Shown here piece by piece: positions 43,801 through 45,554 of a stretch of DNA of 64,000 bases. Both the position numbers and the translations under genes were made by a program. Position 1 is the first letter of the stretch, and each line of letters opens with the position of its first letter. A model generated the notes under the pieces. It did not search any database and was not told the DNA's origin. It was given only the letters and a program-made list of their open reading frames with translations. Origin of the DNA: a virus; the IMG/VR virus record IMGVR_UViG_3300026292_000006, positions 1 through 64,000 of that record; one strand, given 5' to 3'.

Positions 43801-45549
43801 GAATTCAGTCGAATATCCAGTACCAAAGTTGGTAATGTTGATATCAGTGATTTCACCGTTAAAAATGGTGGCAGCAGCAGTAGCACCAGTACCGCCTACA
43901 GGTACACCGTAAGCATCCTTGCGATCATCAACAATATAGACAGATGGAGCATCAGTATAACCCTGACCACCTGTTAACATCTCAATATTAGTAACAGAAC
44001 CAGATGCAACAGTCACATCAAGGACTTGAGCACCAATTGGGTCGATTATCTGGACTCTAGGGACGGAAGTATAACCTTTACCACGATTAACTACGTTAAT
44101 CTCATATAGTTGACCATCTTGGTTAATTTTTGCTATTGCTTGAGCATTGATACCGTCACCAGGTGCTGGATCAATGTAAACAGTTGGTGGATTACTATAT
44201 CCGAGACCCATCTCGGTAACACCGATGCTACCGATGTTAACTCTACCCTCACTATCGATAGTAGGTGCTGAAATCTTCGCTCCACCTGGATTCTGGAAAG
44301 AAATCGCAGGAATAAAGTCATAACCACTACCACTATTAGTAATAGTGATAGAATCAATCATACCAGTGGTGTCGTCAACGGTAAGCGACAGCTTCGCAGG
44401 TGTCCCGTTGGAGTTTGTAGGGGGAGCACACACTGGAACGGGTGGATTATATGAGGTATAACCTTGACCACCGTCAATAAGGGTTATATCCTTAATTCCA
44501 CCAATCAAAGACCTTGCTGTAGCACCACCACCGCTAGTTGATAGGATAGTTACCTTAGGGTTGAAGTCAATACGATATTTGCTACCACCTTCCTTGGGAA
44601 TTAGTGCTGTAATCTGCCCTGAGTCGTCCACAGAAGCGATTGCAGAGGCACCTGACCCATATTGGGGTGCGATATACTCTACAGAGCGAATATGGATAGA
44701 ATCAGCAGCACCAATAGGATTATTGAAGACAACTCTGTCTTGGAAAACAGTATAATCAGTATATGGCTCCTGAAGACGATTATTCTTCTTAATAATCAAT
44801 CCAATTTCAGAAGTTGGAGTATATGGTTGTGTATTTACTCGTAATGGATAATTTTTAGTATTCTGCCACTCTTCATAAGGAATAGCATCTGTAGTTTGGA
44901 CTACTTGATCAGAATAACCAATCAAATAGGTAAGTTGAGTAAATTGACTATCGTCTGCACCTGTCCTCATTCTAGGAGGCTCAGTAAAACGAATATTTGA
45001 CCCTTCTATGAAATAATCAACATTAGGCACCTTCATGTCATTGTAAGTAATGACAATTAAGTGTTCAGCAGAAGGTGGAGCAACAGGAGTACCTAAGAAT
45101 GATAATGGGAAGATGGTTTCAGTGCCATCAAACAAATCAAAGGGGTTTTCTAGTTGTTGCTTCTTCTTATTAAACTGACTAAACGAAATACCTGGAGTAA
45201 TAATGACATCAGGACCACGAGTCACGTCTTCGTAGTAAATGACCTCATTATCAATCATTATTGACCCATTTCTGGGTTGGAATCCATCAATTCCCTCTAC
45301 TTCAATCTTTTTATCATAGACACCAATATCCTTCAGCAGTTTAGTACTACTAGACAACTCCGTTGAGCTATACTGGTCAAGATCTAGGTATCCTAAAAGG
45401 TTGTTTAGGATATCATACGGTCTACCCGTTTTTTCTTGAGACTTGTAATACTCAAACAAGAAATTGACAAGTTGTCTGTCTTCCTGCCGAATGAAATCGG
45501 GTAGTTGGTATTCTACCCTATCCGATACGTTAATATTCTTCGTAGGCAT
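16807..45549 (-). CDS. gp7: Giant baseplate protein, gp7-like core with massive insertions, 9580 aa
   Basis: A single uninterrupted frame, about 1 MDa. It lies between gp6 and the gp8 cluster, where T4 has gene 7 (1032 aa). Three segments resemble T4 gp7 in order: residues 15-60 (DFIRQEDRQLVNFLFEYYK), 702-733 (ISKGTKLATQYLFKILFGEE against T4 YSTKGIEASYKFLFKVLYNE), and about 3540-3575 (EWKTQVLENNHPAGFNMFG against T4 RWKSDVIRFVHPVGFGFI). Between and after them, by approximate residue: GxGY repeats 297-620 and 1135-1343; YHYH domain 1429-1553; EF-hand loop 1618-1629; propeller-like 1839-2224; LamG-like 2244-2454, 4462-4631 and 5294-5487; two CBM-like modules 2657-2784; helical modules 4069-5250 and near 8520; 27-copy Cys/His/YPR array 5491-8320; Ig-like 9469-9565. 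Several phage modules with FVNGILQPPG recur. Likely the baseplate wedge scaffold carrying a large surface appendage. Alignment is from memory of T4 gp7. Confidence 0.85.
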   Translation of the reverse strand: MPTKNINVSDRVEYQLPDFIRQEDRQLVNFLFEYYKSQEKTGRPYDILNNLLGYLDLDQYSSTELSSSTKLLKDIGVYDKKIEVEGIDGFQPRNGSIMIDNEVIYYEDVTRGPDVIITPGISFSQFNKKKQQLENPFDLFDGTETIFPLSFLGTPVAPPSAEHLIVITYNDMKVPNVDYFIEGSNIRFTEPPRMRTGADDSQFTQLTYLIGYSDQVVQTTDAIPYEEWQNTKNYPLRVNTQPYTPTSEIGLIIKKNNRLQEPYTDYTVFQDRVVFNNPIGAADSIHIRSVEYIAPQYGSGASAIASVDDSGQITALIPKEGGSKYRIDFNPKVTILSTSGGGATARSLIGGIKDITLIDGGQGYTSYNPPVPVCAPPTNSNGTPAKLSLTVDDTTGMIDSITITNSGSGYDFIPAISFQNPGGAKISAPTIDSEGRVNIGSIGVTEMGLGYSNPPTVYIDPAPGDGINAQAIAKINQDGQLYEINVVNRGKGYTSVPRVQIIDPIGAQVLDVTVASGSVTNIEMLTGGQGYTDAPSVYIVDDRKDAYGVPVGGTGATAAATIFNGEITDINITNFGTGYSTEFPPKIYIAEPQKARASVDVGFDQVTGFDILEEGIGYAPSAFLECSRGVSGPVAYDNLHNEIYAGEAALRQSNHNSGQTVVNLDSLFIKEVFDKFRRQYLPTIDIDFTSIDPVQVIKNITDFYISKGTKLATQYLFKILFGEEVDIYYPKDEIISPSHATWVVDTVLRAELISGDPSNLIDSEVNQYTDPVDNNVKDASALIENVITIIEGTDVIYELAISEETLEGSFVIPYKTKLVEPLTTTGQIITVDSTIGWPERNGTIILNDDEQVQYKEKSLNQFIECTRSKNGLVEDWDPGTIIYSDIFVYTNRGTAQECKLRILGIAEAGTTVLDNTGSYYLKGDKLKVANLGSTAEDQRLSSWLYNVKKLIQVASVTPGGVNNQTATIVCDNPHGLLVEDTVTIYGANPVVYNGTFVVTSRLDAYSFSYEIATPTEIIPQGNILLSVDLNRGKSTVTSINKVVSEFTTNIQNSFFNDEYVYVAASGLPNYKIGPFTGSALIPGNQRKLLRFPRLVQTISERKDVAAGTSIGAWVNGVSIWSYKSKEYVQFGPITNISVDEVGEGYDAGAKPNLEITGGGGSGAVAEVIVNGSLQSFDVTAEGTGYTESPLVSIVGGGGIGATAQAVITGGRVTRILVEQPGSGYTSQPSVSITGGGGTGAEATANVRGAISSISIINPGTGYTSLPSVRVNSGENALAQPIVINGRIVSIAIINSGNSYTTAPNVIINGDGFGAIARATIGTIGEDKGRVLGVTITNKGIGYTQGMTTVRLEAVGQLASFTPTVYQWNRNLEFDLADNYDIASGYVFTGYNNQFGGEYAHLSDPKELRYVVGDNVFLNPVTQQFQELASNYKHSPIIGWAYDGNPIYGPYGYIDPTDQNSGIRRMRTSYKLKTNVVYDETTNPNPARIDGPSLSTYPAGQFVADYYYDFQSGDLDNYNGRFCKTPEYPEGTYAYFITIDSSDAGIAQFPYIMGPQFNSLPDDWNFSQVATQENIPSGVVRYRDPFAEVDIDVDRQPNQEADVLTTEIEGYPLIFEIQDSNNDGIIDADEQQEILEMSEEATLQIYDYFPSVSTESRVDIEVETTTQFENAQIDGFVVENPGESYQVNDTVFFDNEGTGGFGASALIESVKGQQIVSYNKEMIGDRPYGHITTSEGHELRQQDEVIVNSRPVIDNTNKVYRVKVVAGVERINVLQEGSGYVEDIPPTFEVITPQGQDAQLEIRREMTGQVETVNIINSGNGYDEDNPPQIRVSHPQQFKKTRYWLSEYHEATGTINVHHTIQSPDRYTYICGSITETDGDMAAFLAKFDDLGQLIWERTLIPQNVGQKKLEFARMHLDSSLENDMIYVTGHYYDPNNATFNPDVWMGLYESGFNNANAPDGILKWQKAIAGISGSTRRDWVTSICLDQDKNIYLAGYTDSNSPDPNDMWVIQCDLDGDLVEKRKIASEDGDEELHQIQWISDDNFMFVGVNKENNDVLFGVFYYDGANIEISWIRQVPVTGGYVRNPRFVIDEYQDVVLIWDIYDNGAAKFDSIQINKFPLATANTQWEWTKTVTVSGSIDSINHAGISVDVFGNYTLISDVVESQNQRYSIIHYMKYDGSIISETKVDDTVNIGWQAKDHVVDNSGDCIVTLNRKQSDQLASYRFDTAGDIDFDNTKQNTATFNIYSVPDASLDTSFYRFGTSALKLSAVCPIKLSGYNLQNPEWSFQGWFSLATAQQSAQNTKPIFFDLTPIAGDSIQVELDGDSNSANFEKWVLYVNSVEVAVSTSATNWTAFAGAAWCHVTFQKREESLGLYRYEVFINGNQQVSYQSTSDISLQDMTIAGKYSGPVAGNSFIGWIDDLVVDDKAPYATAAYTMPSDQLPVTTSDSDIALVKFDRLHSRRGSYTATGIDKYTNFALTDISTQTTWVALSAGAITLWEAGPGGLQILDMSQAPSTYIPGTYTLTQKQYQYASKTSTIPSPQGKKLLITADVISKFYMRDALYQKIDNVMEFTFSQDIKLTKGSIIQQFNTAGVTQAYGTIVEVPTGTLLNPGVGTKYKVGKIYGTFNNTDRYRTDVGDVNQIAGTYFNTEEPESPWAAGTAYAQGDRVYSDKKIYEAQGAGTSGTITPEHTAGVQSDGVINWAFIDDAGKFTIDLTQHPYPRPQYLGMDMPEWDSGLLYVEGQKVWHKLNVYTVASGGAGVAGTTPPVHDTGDASDGGVTWSHVSTSESIATYTRHLPYDQGNNYSVQIQEIHPGSTYIPEDVVSLNSGNVTVAEDEKSVVISGFASVKKITVTARLEKDLIRTATARTNQIYCTSNSAHGFKVGDILFTEGFQGLQFNGSFFVDQVIGTREFTFGIREVALDDPAFNANAISNINIYAKHPTLEFTRSHQYVFDISDTTNFGYYLSFSQDNQYKLEYSFNNIERSGTPGVPSGGGSYPFVKFSVLGDVTNISYYFDPSRVGANSPVGENSFIDVITTPFDGTFAISEIVSDTEFKFPLLKEPERQSAEIINDEFDNPYSYYSTTSLRAVGPINSIKLVSAGGFYQKLPIISDIASFRQIEKVVITSGGTEYAPGVYYDVPIAGDGEGAKCTVTVEVDDTVGSGTLTNVAVTDPGKGYTTASIDIDAIPGILGSQLAGSGGAVNVVIPEEGTGASVFLTGTNIGKIKRLKNNEFGFGYSHDYTLKPEITFPVNLQLFNTSILSQITITNPGSGYTSTPAVVITGGGGSGASAEAVVKNNRLNEIIIKNPGSGYSSEPTVTLKSEFNYVVNLDLNYLQFNFPHGITTGAEVQFRADTIGTTVGELPKPSTAGLTSLVEGQVYYAIAGEAAGLESDQIRFGLTLQSAQAGDYITFLTQGEGRQTLLTEVFGGKATAVVETSRFLEGEEVFQGSTVETSTATGIVSTNTGWQIGPKILKIVDYTGDWKAGEKVTGIISKASGIIDNLSIARGVLNIGSLTETPGRFIDDIGKPSEIVQKIQDSFFYQNFSYVVKSETPITEWKTQVLENNHPAGFNMFGQLQLTGGKDVSGRKIGTEFTKQVNINNYSNVNQITSFGAAQPIYTDYNNTEVLFRKKRLTSSEEILTSIVKKLDDISPQFNGIDKQFPITVEGEQVIVQQNQLMITLNGVIQAPGESYQVVGPNLVFSEPPKPASKVNYRILGVTPTPIYRIALYTSGGGSNYGIFPTLGQTVQGVFSDAFGTVIDSGLNHIDVINVGPGTFQLNEEIVRGEIFSALVESVTLVNTETIFRFGESVTNLEGDTAIIEETNVVDGVVNDRLVVSKTSGTAKFETGIFDLKLNEYIYSASSKIAGQITFISPYVDPITSEVVDELIINRGSTFFGLLFERLVSLENPNVILDDISQSSITPTELYNDEERINADFLDFEEVRTTEITYTNLANGNIEVGDRIVSKDVDYGNPVSTFHGIAGNRFLDAKRNVANNKQEIIDFAEASIAIDYPDYYFPSDVITNNWSRFKDAYRLIQKNKAMIAGMAFDDMKTQYPSSSIPSDAKCKRDIEYFVDALAIDMYAGGNRYTRKFCQQYFDVNGTFTYINGQSAETKFAYEKATDRMNAALANQYSGTISAVNSGDSWTAYQDTTITADPSPGDDYGTNGSNASNTDANNCSDVQAAVTTLWNIVETTLTNGNLGELPDETEGTYSPHQEKCRRDLGYMIDALANDLGSGGNFNIVEFTKKFFDDAGVPLTNGIVGEEAEAVHAFTQAAELAKRAINNLMYWKDLSGIGYNLNDPTTYSGGTAPAHRYDANYGTGNNQDIANCANVKTYIDTLAGIATTAMTAGNLTNVNALASITDGTFQDGETVRTTKLAYKDKSTGLFATGDVIKGVTSGASATSIGANSGLKWIFTSGITGNFQLNEIITNSTLTVQGAVTQSVIVKKPELTGTKSIYIPTSGYIAAADSYDYNFGTGDFTISGWFRPGVNVGTQYLFDLRRLDVNSGLNVRFDGQQLKVYNGTTLGISSTNVFTTTGTWYHIEIVRSSNVTQAYVNGAQVGANWTDNNDYQYAPFWLGMSFQTLSGWTGHIDNFYVKKGVADHSSGFTPSNQFDPNELNIVLGLDGEAPFIVSTTSVYATYTGQNTSSATAKKVDYDERDIIIEDVDLGRQEYRNCADILDLNGPWIAEEAVGMMKATFSDFTIRGDDPASNFYGGTNTCIRDTKDYILGAIIKDLHEGGNYHTLYTARTYLTASGKLDHIQEEVLQALYTWDKVVDLCITVLTTTSSDLAGTYTSKLRVPNNFSTPASTAVQDYIKALGRDLLEVVAPNDVRFRDSGVLIWKNRDYIAEETAEYIQNKYQQTINSTNYDFLEMPGYGQPYCERDIKDHILPAVINDLCTGGTYQTQHVIDNYLDSNQNILHVEHEINPMLDAIEFAKMLCMKALNNLLLSPGEVAAEFGVPAQVQEDYYSPLYTTNTAYRDDTIVIEDEGFPYATRSQNDRFLDAVEMIQRNKHVIAKEVVGVMNDLSKFEGLNIPGGAVNCEDDVLDMIDSISHDIQYDCNEKTYDAAALYIETEDNSLKHIEGEWEASITVVKLLRDMCALVMRNALGRDYHDEGNPEFKPVETYEQNPREEVYKLCGDAIDGNIRYIAEQAVAEGTKQFPSLNIPGGPINCVHDVTDILRAMVFNLKYGGNNYLQYGTEFYVNSGGNLLHVTSQATESVWIVNKAKEYAIRAMKDQIITNNAGHSVNQRFYDATPKPTNRLFISNPAGTGQGAGGGGGGITTTMNNSLTRDFSFGESNISTSDSSIGITPDEDAVFRLVTTLPSSSPVDCTLFEAGSATSGVWLGIRDSGTYLRLRAGTATNSYSGGASYTSDTGLAMLDLQISNLTSYFDGGDHEISFEIRVGGDIGTGPGRVKMWIDGTPVGEATTPGQTNTGLTGGSGIFADADYAGFGVTTSSRPNGEPVQTNTFVVNVGPTPKIAYDVSHADYDASTGDLVLNVGSHDFTNNTKIQLKTNSLIFSCTQDGNATNHSYPRSGDPVGNTAVDIIDVGVLPFTPTDAAYNPHSGVMTVTVPSHNFADSTTHTATDADYDPDSGILEVTIPGHGFSTGDQVKIHTGSLVFTCSQDNHGSNHGYPREKDPAGDQWLAIEEVTLNTFKVQVGQTAKREYDVSNATYDQATGELMLDVGDHNFVEATNHVATDAEFTAKTGMLKIHASKHGFGNGDQILIQDNSMTFTCDMDNHYTNHVYPRSTDPASGKWLAVENATEDSFEVNIGESPIKHFTPSGASYNSATGELTLTIGAHQLSTGTHVKITPYSLNFTCAMDNYKSIHPYPRITDPVHNEPIAITGTTSNSITLNVGTTPQVNFTPTDADYDPLSGDLVLHIGNHDLRGRSRYPVSNAQYNPLTGIMTITSNGHNIGNGDMVKIKPNSLTFTCDMDGNATEHSYPRLTDPVAGQWLPVTGSTTNTFNVNVGMSTSVNLTPSAVDFTPTTGLMKMTLGNNWLKGPETHHNTSAAYNPTTGIMTLTIVDHGFSNGDRVMIAKNSINFNCTLDGGFSEHRYPRVGDPAATQWLDVTNVTKDTFDVQVLNSVPSTNQSAHTFIPETGITPTGATFDTATGVMTITSGTHYLSDGDYIKISDNAVVFRCDQDGQASDHAYPRSTDPVSGKWIQVFNCTNTNFSIQVLENVPCTNTTTHVFQSAVANSIHRGNIIKGGDAVKVQTNSLTFTCAQDDHATNHTYPRASGSNYTLNSGADPVYNKPTPVHSVGTSLHTVTTAAYNPQLGIMTLTVPNHGFTAPSTMTATDGSYDVTTSVMTLFVQGHGLHDGDKIMLTDGAVTWRCEKDDNSTTHTYPRSTDPISGKWVTVHNVTGDYFDITTGRFFGHNAITNDTVHTFSSGSQGGIWKANDKIKMDPESITFTCAKDGNATNHAYPRMSDPSHHEWLPISNVNQNTFDVHVGKSQDTSTHTFVSAKSSGVERPDGTVTLMVGISSNTTEHTFVSAASGCVQTGGNHVHSFVAENALTPTNAGYNPTTGIMTLTINGHGLLEGDRVKLDDNAVTFRCDQDGQSSDHPYPRNTDPVSGQWIPIENVTTNTFDVKVLFDVPSTNVTTHVFQSAAASSVHTYAVWRDGDSIRIDDDSLIFTCAQDGHGSNHTYPRASGSNYSGDLAITAGADPYYQNSIKVEDVTRERKTATNVNYIPTTGVMTITLGASHGVSNGDRIKIAPHSITLKCDKDNNATNHTYPRVTDPTFDQWLTVSNAQATTIDVNVGISGVNDVYNHTFVSADANGIHHQTGKIRVNVGKSSNQTQHIFVGTAGLTPVIAGGNYAHAFVSANSGAIHTGGDYNHKFVSATHLTPTDAAYNPSTGVMTITSADHGIHIGNYVKLHEGAVTFTCQQDSGASYHSYPRKTDPANDRWLKVLARTNDTFDVKVLNNTPSTNTTAHTFKSAATNSVLLATFMKANDTVSLATDGLTFTCSMDGNATEHTYPRVTDPAYKESLKIISNGVTHHTPTGASYTPSNGNLDLTITGHSFSAGDKIMIEDDSILFTCTMDGNSSAKAYPRGSDPVSRQWRELSVVDANTIRINVGTTANTTKNVNDADYDPNTGKLKLNIGAHNLKSGQNIKLADGSLTFTCAQDSFGSNHTYPRTTIDTHTATNASYNGDTGYLTLTVAGHGLDDGSLIKIDDNGLTFRCDFDGNTSDHTYPRSSDPVSGKWLKLKNVTTDTFDVNVGKTPFIGYDPQDVDYNPSTGVMKVITGPHNVEVGEKIWIAKEGFVFTCAQDNHQTLHAYPRTSDPAYNTPVTVTAVEQGSISFNILSSAPSTNTTAHTFIKHAGVTPTAISYNGTTGFMTVTVENHGMANGEAIKFEDYSLVFTCNKDSHATEHVYPRPTDYSSGTWLTIDNVTTDTFRVKVLDKTPSTNTSAHTFIRAHKGAIKRAAFKSGGAYTHAFQSAVGSSIKQKRDRAYDHSIVIENTGDAKYTATAASFVATTGVLTLTVANNPFSNGDMIKLADNSIIFTCDMDGHATQHSYPRSTDPASNKYLEISNVSGNNFDVNVGATPLAPYNVSDATYEPTTGLMTLDIGPHPFRSASAHTITGATYDAVTGMMTVTVPDHGFVIGDRVHFTPDSISFNCGMDGNISNKTYPRPSDPLADLWVDVENITTNTFDVYVGNTPQETFSVTNATYSPTSGDLVLTIGDHHLQVNESVKLVADSLVFTCDYNGDGNTTQKTYPRAAGSAATGTGGSDYVYDTAITITAVTGTTITLNVNGGQGAITDTTAHNFVLTASAQNCVISGGQHTHVFSSAVANGLHRATSSVKLVDDGLSFKCAQDNFSTTHTYPRAAGVTQSTVTAADYNPNTGRLRLTVASHGYNENDWIKIADNSLTFRCMQDSNGSDHTYPRSSDPISGKWIQIRDVTTNTFDVVVLDTIPSTNVTAHTFQTASANGITHKKDPYYDTALPIHSVTGHTITINIGKSSNTSVHNWAGGTSVGAVSGGGQYTHTFVSAVTDGIHWKDSEITIDVGAATYLGEHRFVSATSGAVKVGGDFTHTFDSAVAGCVHRQNGWITLDVGVAAANNQYAHTFVSAIPGVLIGGGNYDHKFVSATSNGIEKANTYVWLEDGAIHMTCDRDDNESIHAYPRATDPGSDEWLAVSNCTATTFDLFMGKSPDKSDHTFVAAKTGGVKKQTGTITINVGIGGVGNRYAHTFVSAINGAVIKGGDYRHTWVSGASNAITVVDSGVQLTPTDGYYNPVTGDLTLTVVGHTLTQNDNITLAPRSIVFTCTSDQNATNHYYPRATDYADDRVLPITAVNSWAYPVSTKLEYWRGRLVDYNYTGTESSNVESEITSLIQFVTDGIQNPGIVNGRAYQMPICWPIKYTPDVVVRDLSVTWDANNGGSGQVGNWNQTCPESASALSTLTDIFINTIREAAENNVNYLTASVTKTFPYNGNTVYQAGTCYDCTSATETLFDIMTHTLGAGMVNQKRVANVLLFNTQSISQRAFTETQQQYPTTNLTIDFALDVLKAVRYDLVTGGNAGAFKLSQGWFDGEGTFIAFPTTTRSHILYCLTRIREYIKSVMYLHTSDAVWANYDVYIPTDRFEWNQEAVEFMVDSSLNPIEFALERSTFATEARIQFISSTDVVNLSNKYEVGKDWNTDPALVLLTPEVEVGFERAEYRVRINRANNFRRGDILSYIPASQTSLQGLATQPYFYCLTATAEWFEIGVSPIHDGRFRTFQLDTSNSGAQIFAVERRSGINRTAPTYPSDPSVTPIQGGFNPADVIFGGTSDASAEISAITMNAANIRQIFTHFVTSNQSQNNSVYQTFTNGEEVVVQGAVTNKGFVLQAGAVSETGTSFLKIHTISGAINQNDVLEGTTSGTTATVDSSSDRFFTNLKMGSFNQGDWFFDRDSSVEGYISEFANKSGSLTGNTGGRITIDVETIKDPWVPGDVIYGSVTSYILDVKGISGTQIQLNQFVHGRAVYELNLGTAIIDTGVNDTFNVGDEVILLQGTTEKNPGFHATVTKYTNDPDNGIHKLWIGNLVPVGIGAPISEITDPNNNIGKLVVGSNFPSIYAGVSSYTTTDFSSYAKVVAIEQQGITATIWVEDAVGEFVDNMSIISDDGWGGAVSSARTLEGRVNRYFRGFDGVQTTFDLTVANGEAYFPDPAGHLLAFVNGILQPPGATNAYVAFSDKIQFTEPPVIGSQYIGYYVGKLRQLDDISFEFDSLRSSFNLKRQGLFYSLTLTEGVSSNVIRPENNIIVSLNGIIQEPGIAYEIVGSRIIFAEVPRFGATFVGFSYIGSDADVIAATVVPPIEAGDNLDIEGEEFSREVALIESSNSLITFEYTGSVKGRNAAALANITSGQLTNAVLTNPGDGYTSRPNVDVISSSGFDARLKALMGVSRVDVKTAGTGYQSPVVAIDNEVPDDWTPPIGSPINGGFDVLAGEGPEGQEGGGVTPGTIAIATDPVNVTVNQGQTAGFTVVSTVTNDETMNYQWQKKEYGTQTWSNIIGANQATYNTGNTAQNDDGDEYRVAITASGATPVYSLSAVLTVQTGATVISNFSPTQIFDDI
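20590..29080 (-). repeat. 27-copy Cys/His/Tyr-Pro-Arg protein repeat array inside the giant gene
   Basis: Each unit is 70-110 residues and follows the pattern Y-[DN]-P-x-[TS]-G-x-[ML]-x-[LI]-T, then H-[GN]-[LF]-x-x-G-D-x-[IV]-K, then F-x-C-x-x-D-x(5)-H-x-Y-P-R-x-x-DP, then W-[LI]-x-[IV]-x-x-[VC]-T-x-[DN]-[TS]-F-x-V-x-[VI]-G. I counted 27 copies of the C..D.....H.YPR core; Cys and the YPR triplet are present in all 27, and His in nearly all. Between units lie short links such as HTFVSAKSSGV and YTHAFQSAVGSS, more than 20 copies. Copies differ at many residues, so this is an old, diverged array rather than a recent tandem duplication or an assembly artefact. Confidence 0.9.
29800..33350 (-). 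repeat. Helical Cys-x-x-Asp / GGN module array inside the giant gene
   Basis: Six related modules of about 150-190 residues. Each has a first half of the type RF-x-DA-x3-I-x2-N-x3-IA-x-E, then C-x-x-D (CKRD, CRRD, CIRD, CERD, CEDD, CVHD), then a helix ending D-[LI]-x2-GGN-x2-T and a second helix with HI-x-x-E. Four of the six units lack neither the Cys nor the Asp; the GGN turn is altered in copy 4 (GGT) and copy 5. Two more diverged copies follow the YPR array (near 20170 and 19985). The predicted alpha-helical content contrasts with the beta-rich rest of the protein. LamG-like domain 2 interrupts the series between copies 2 and 3. Confidence 0.75.
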
Positions 45550-45554
45550 CTATC

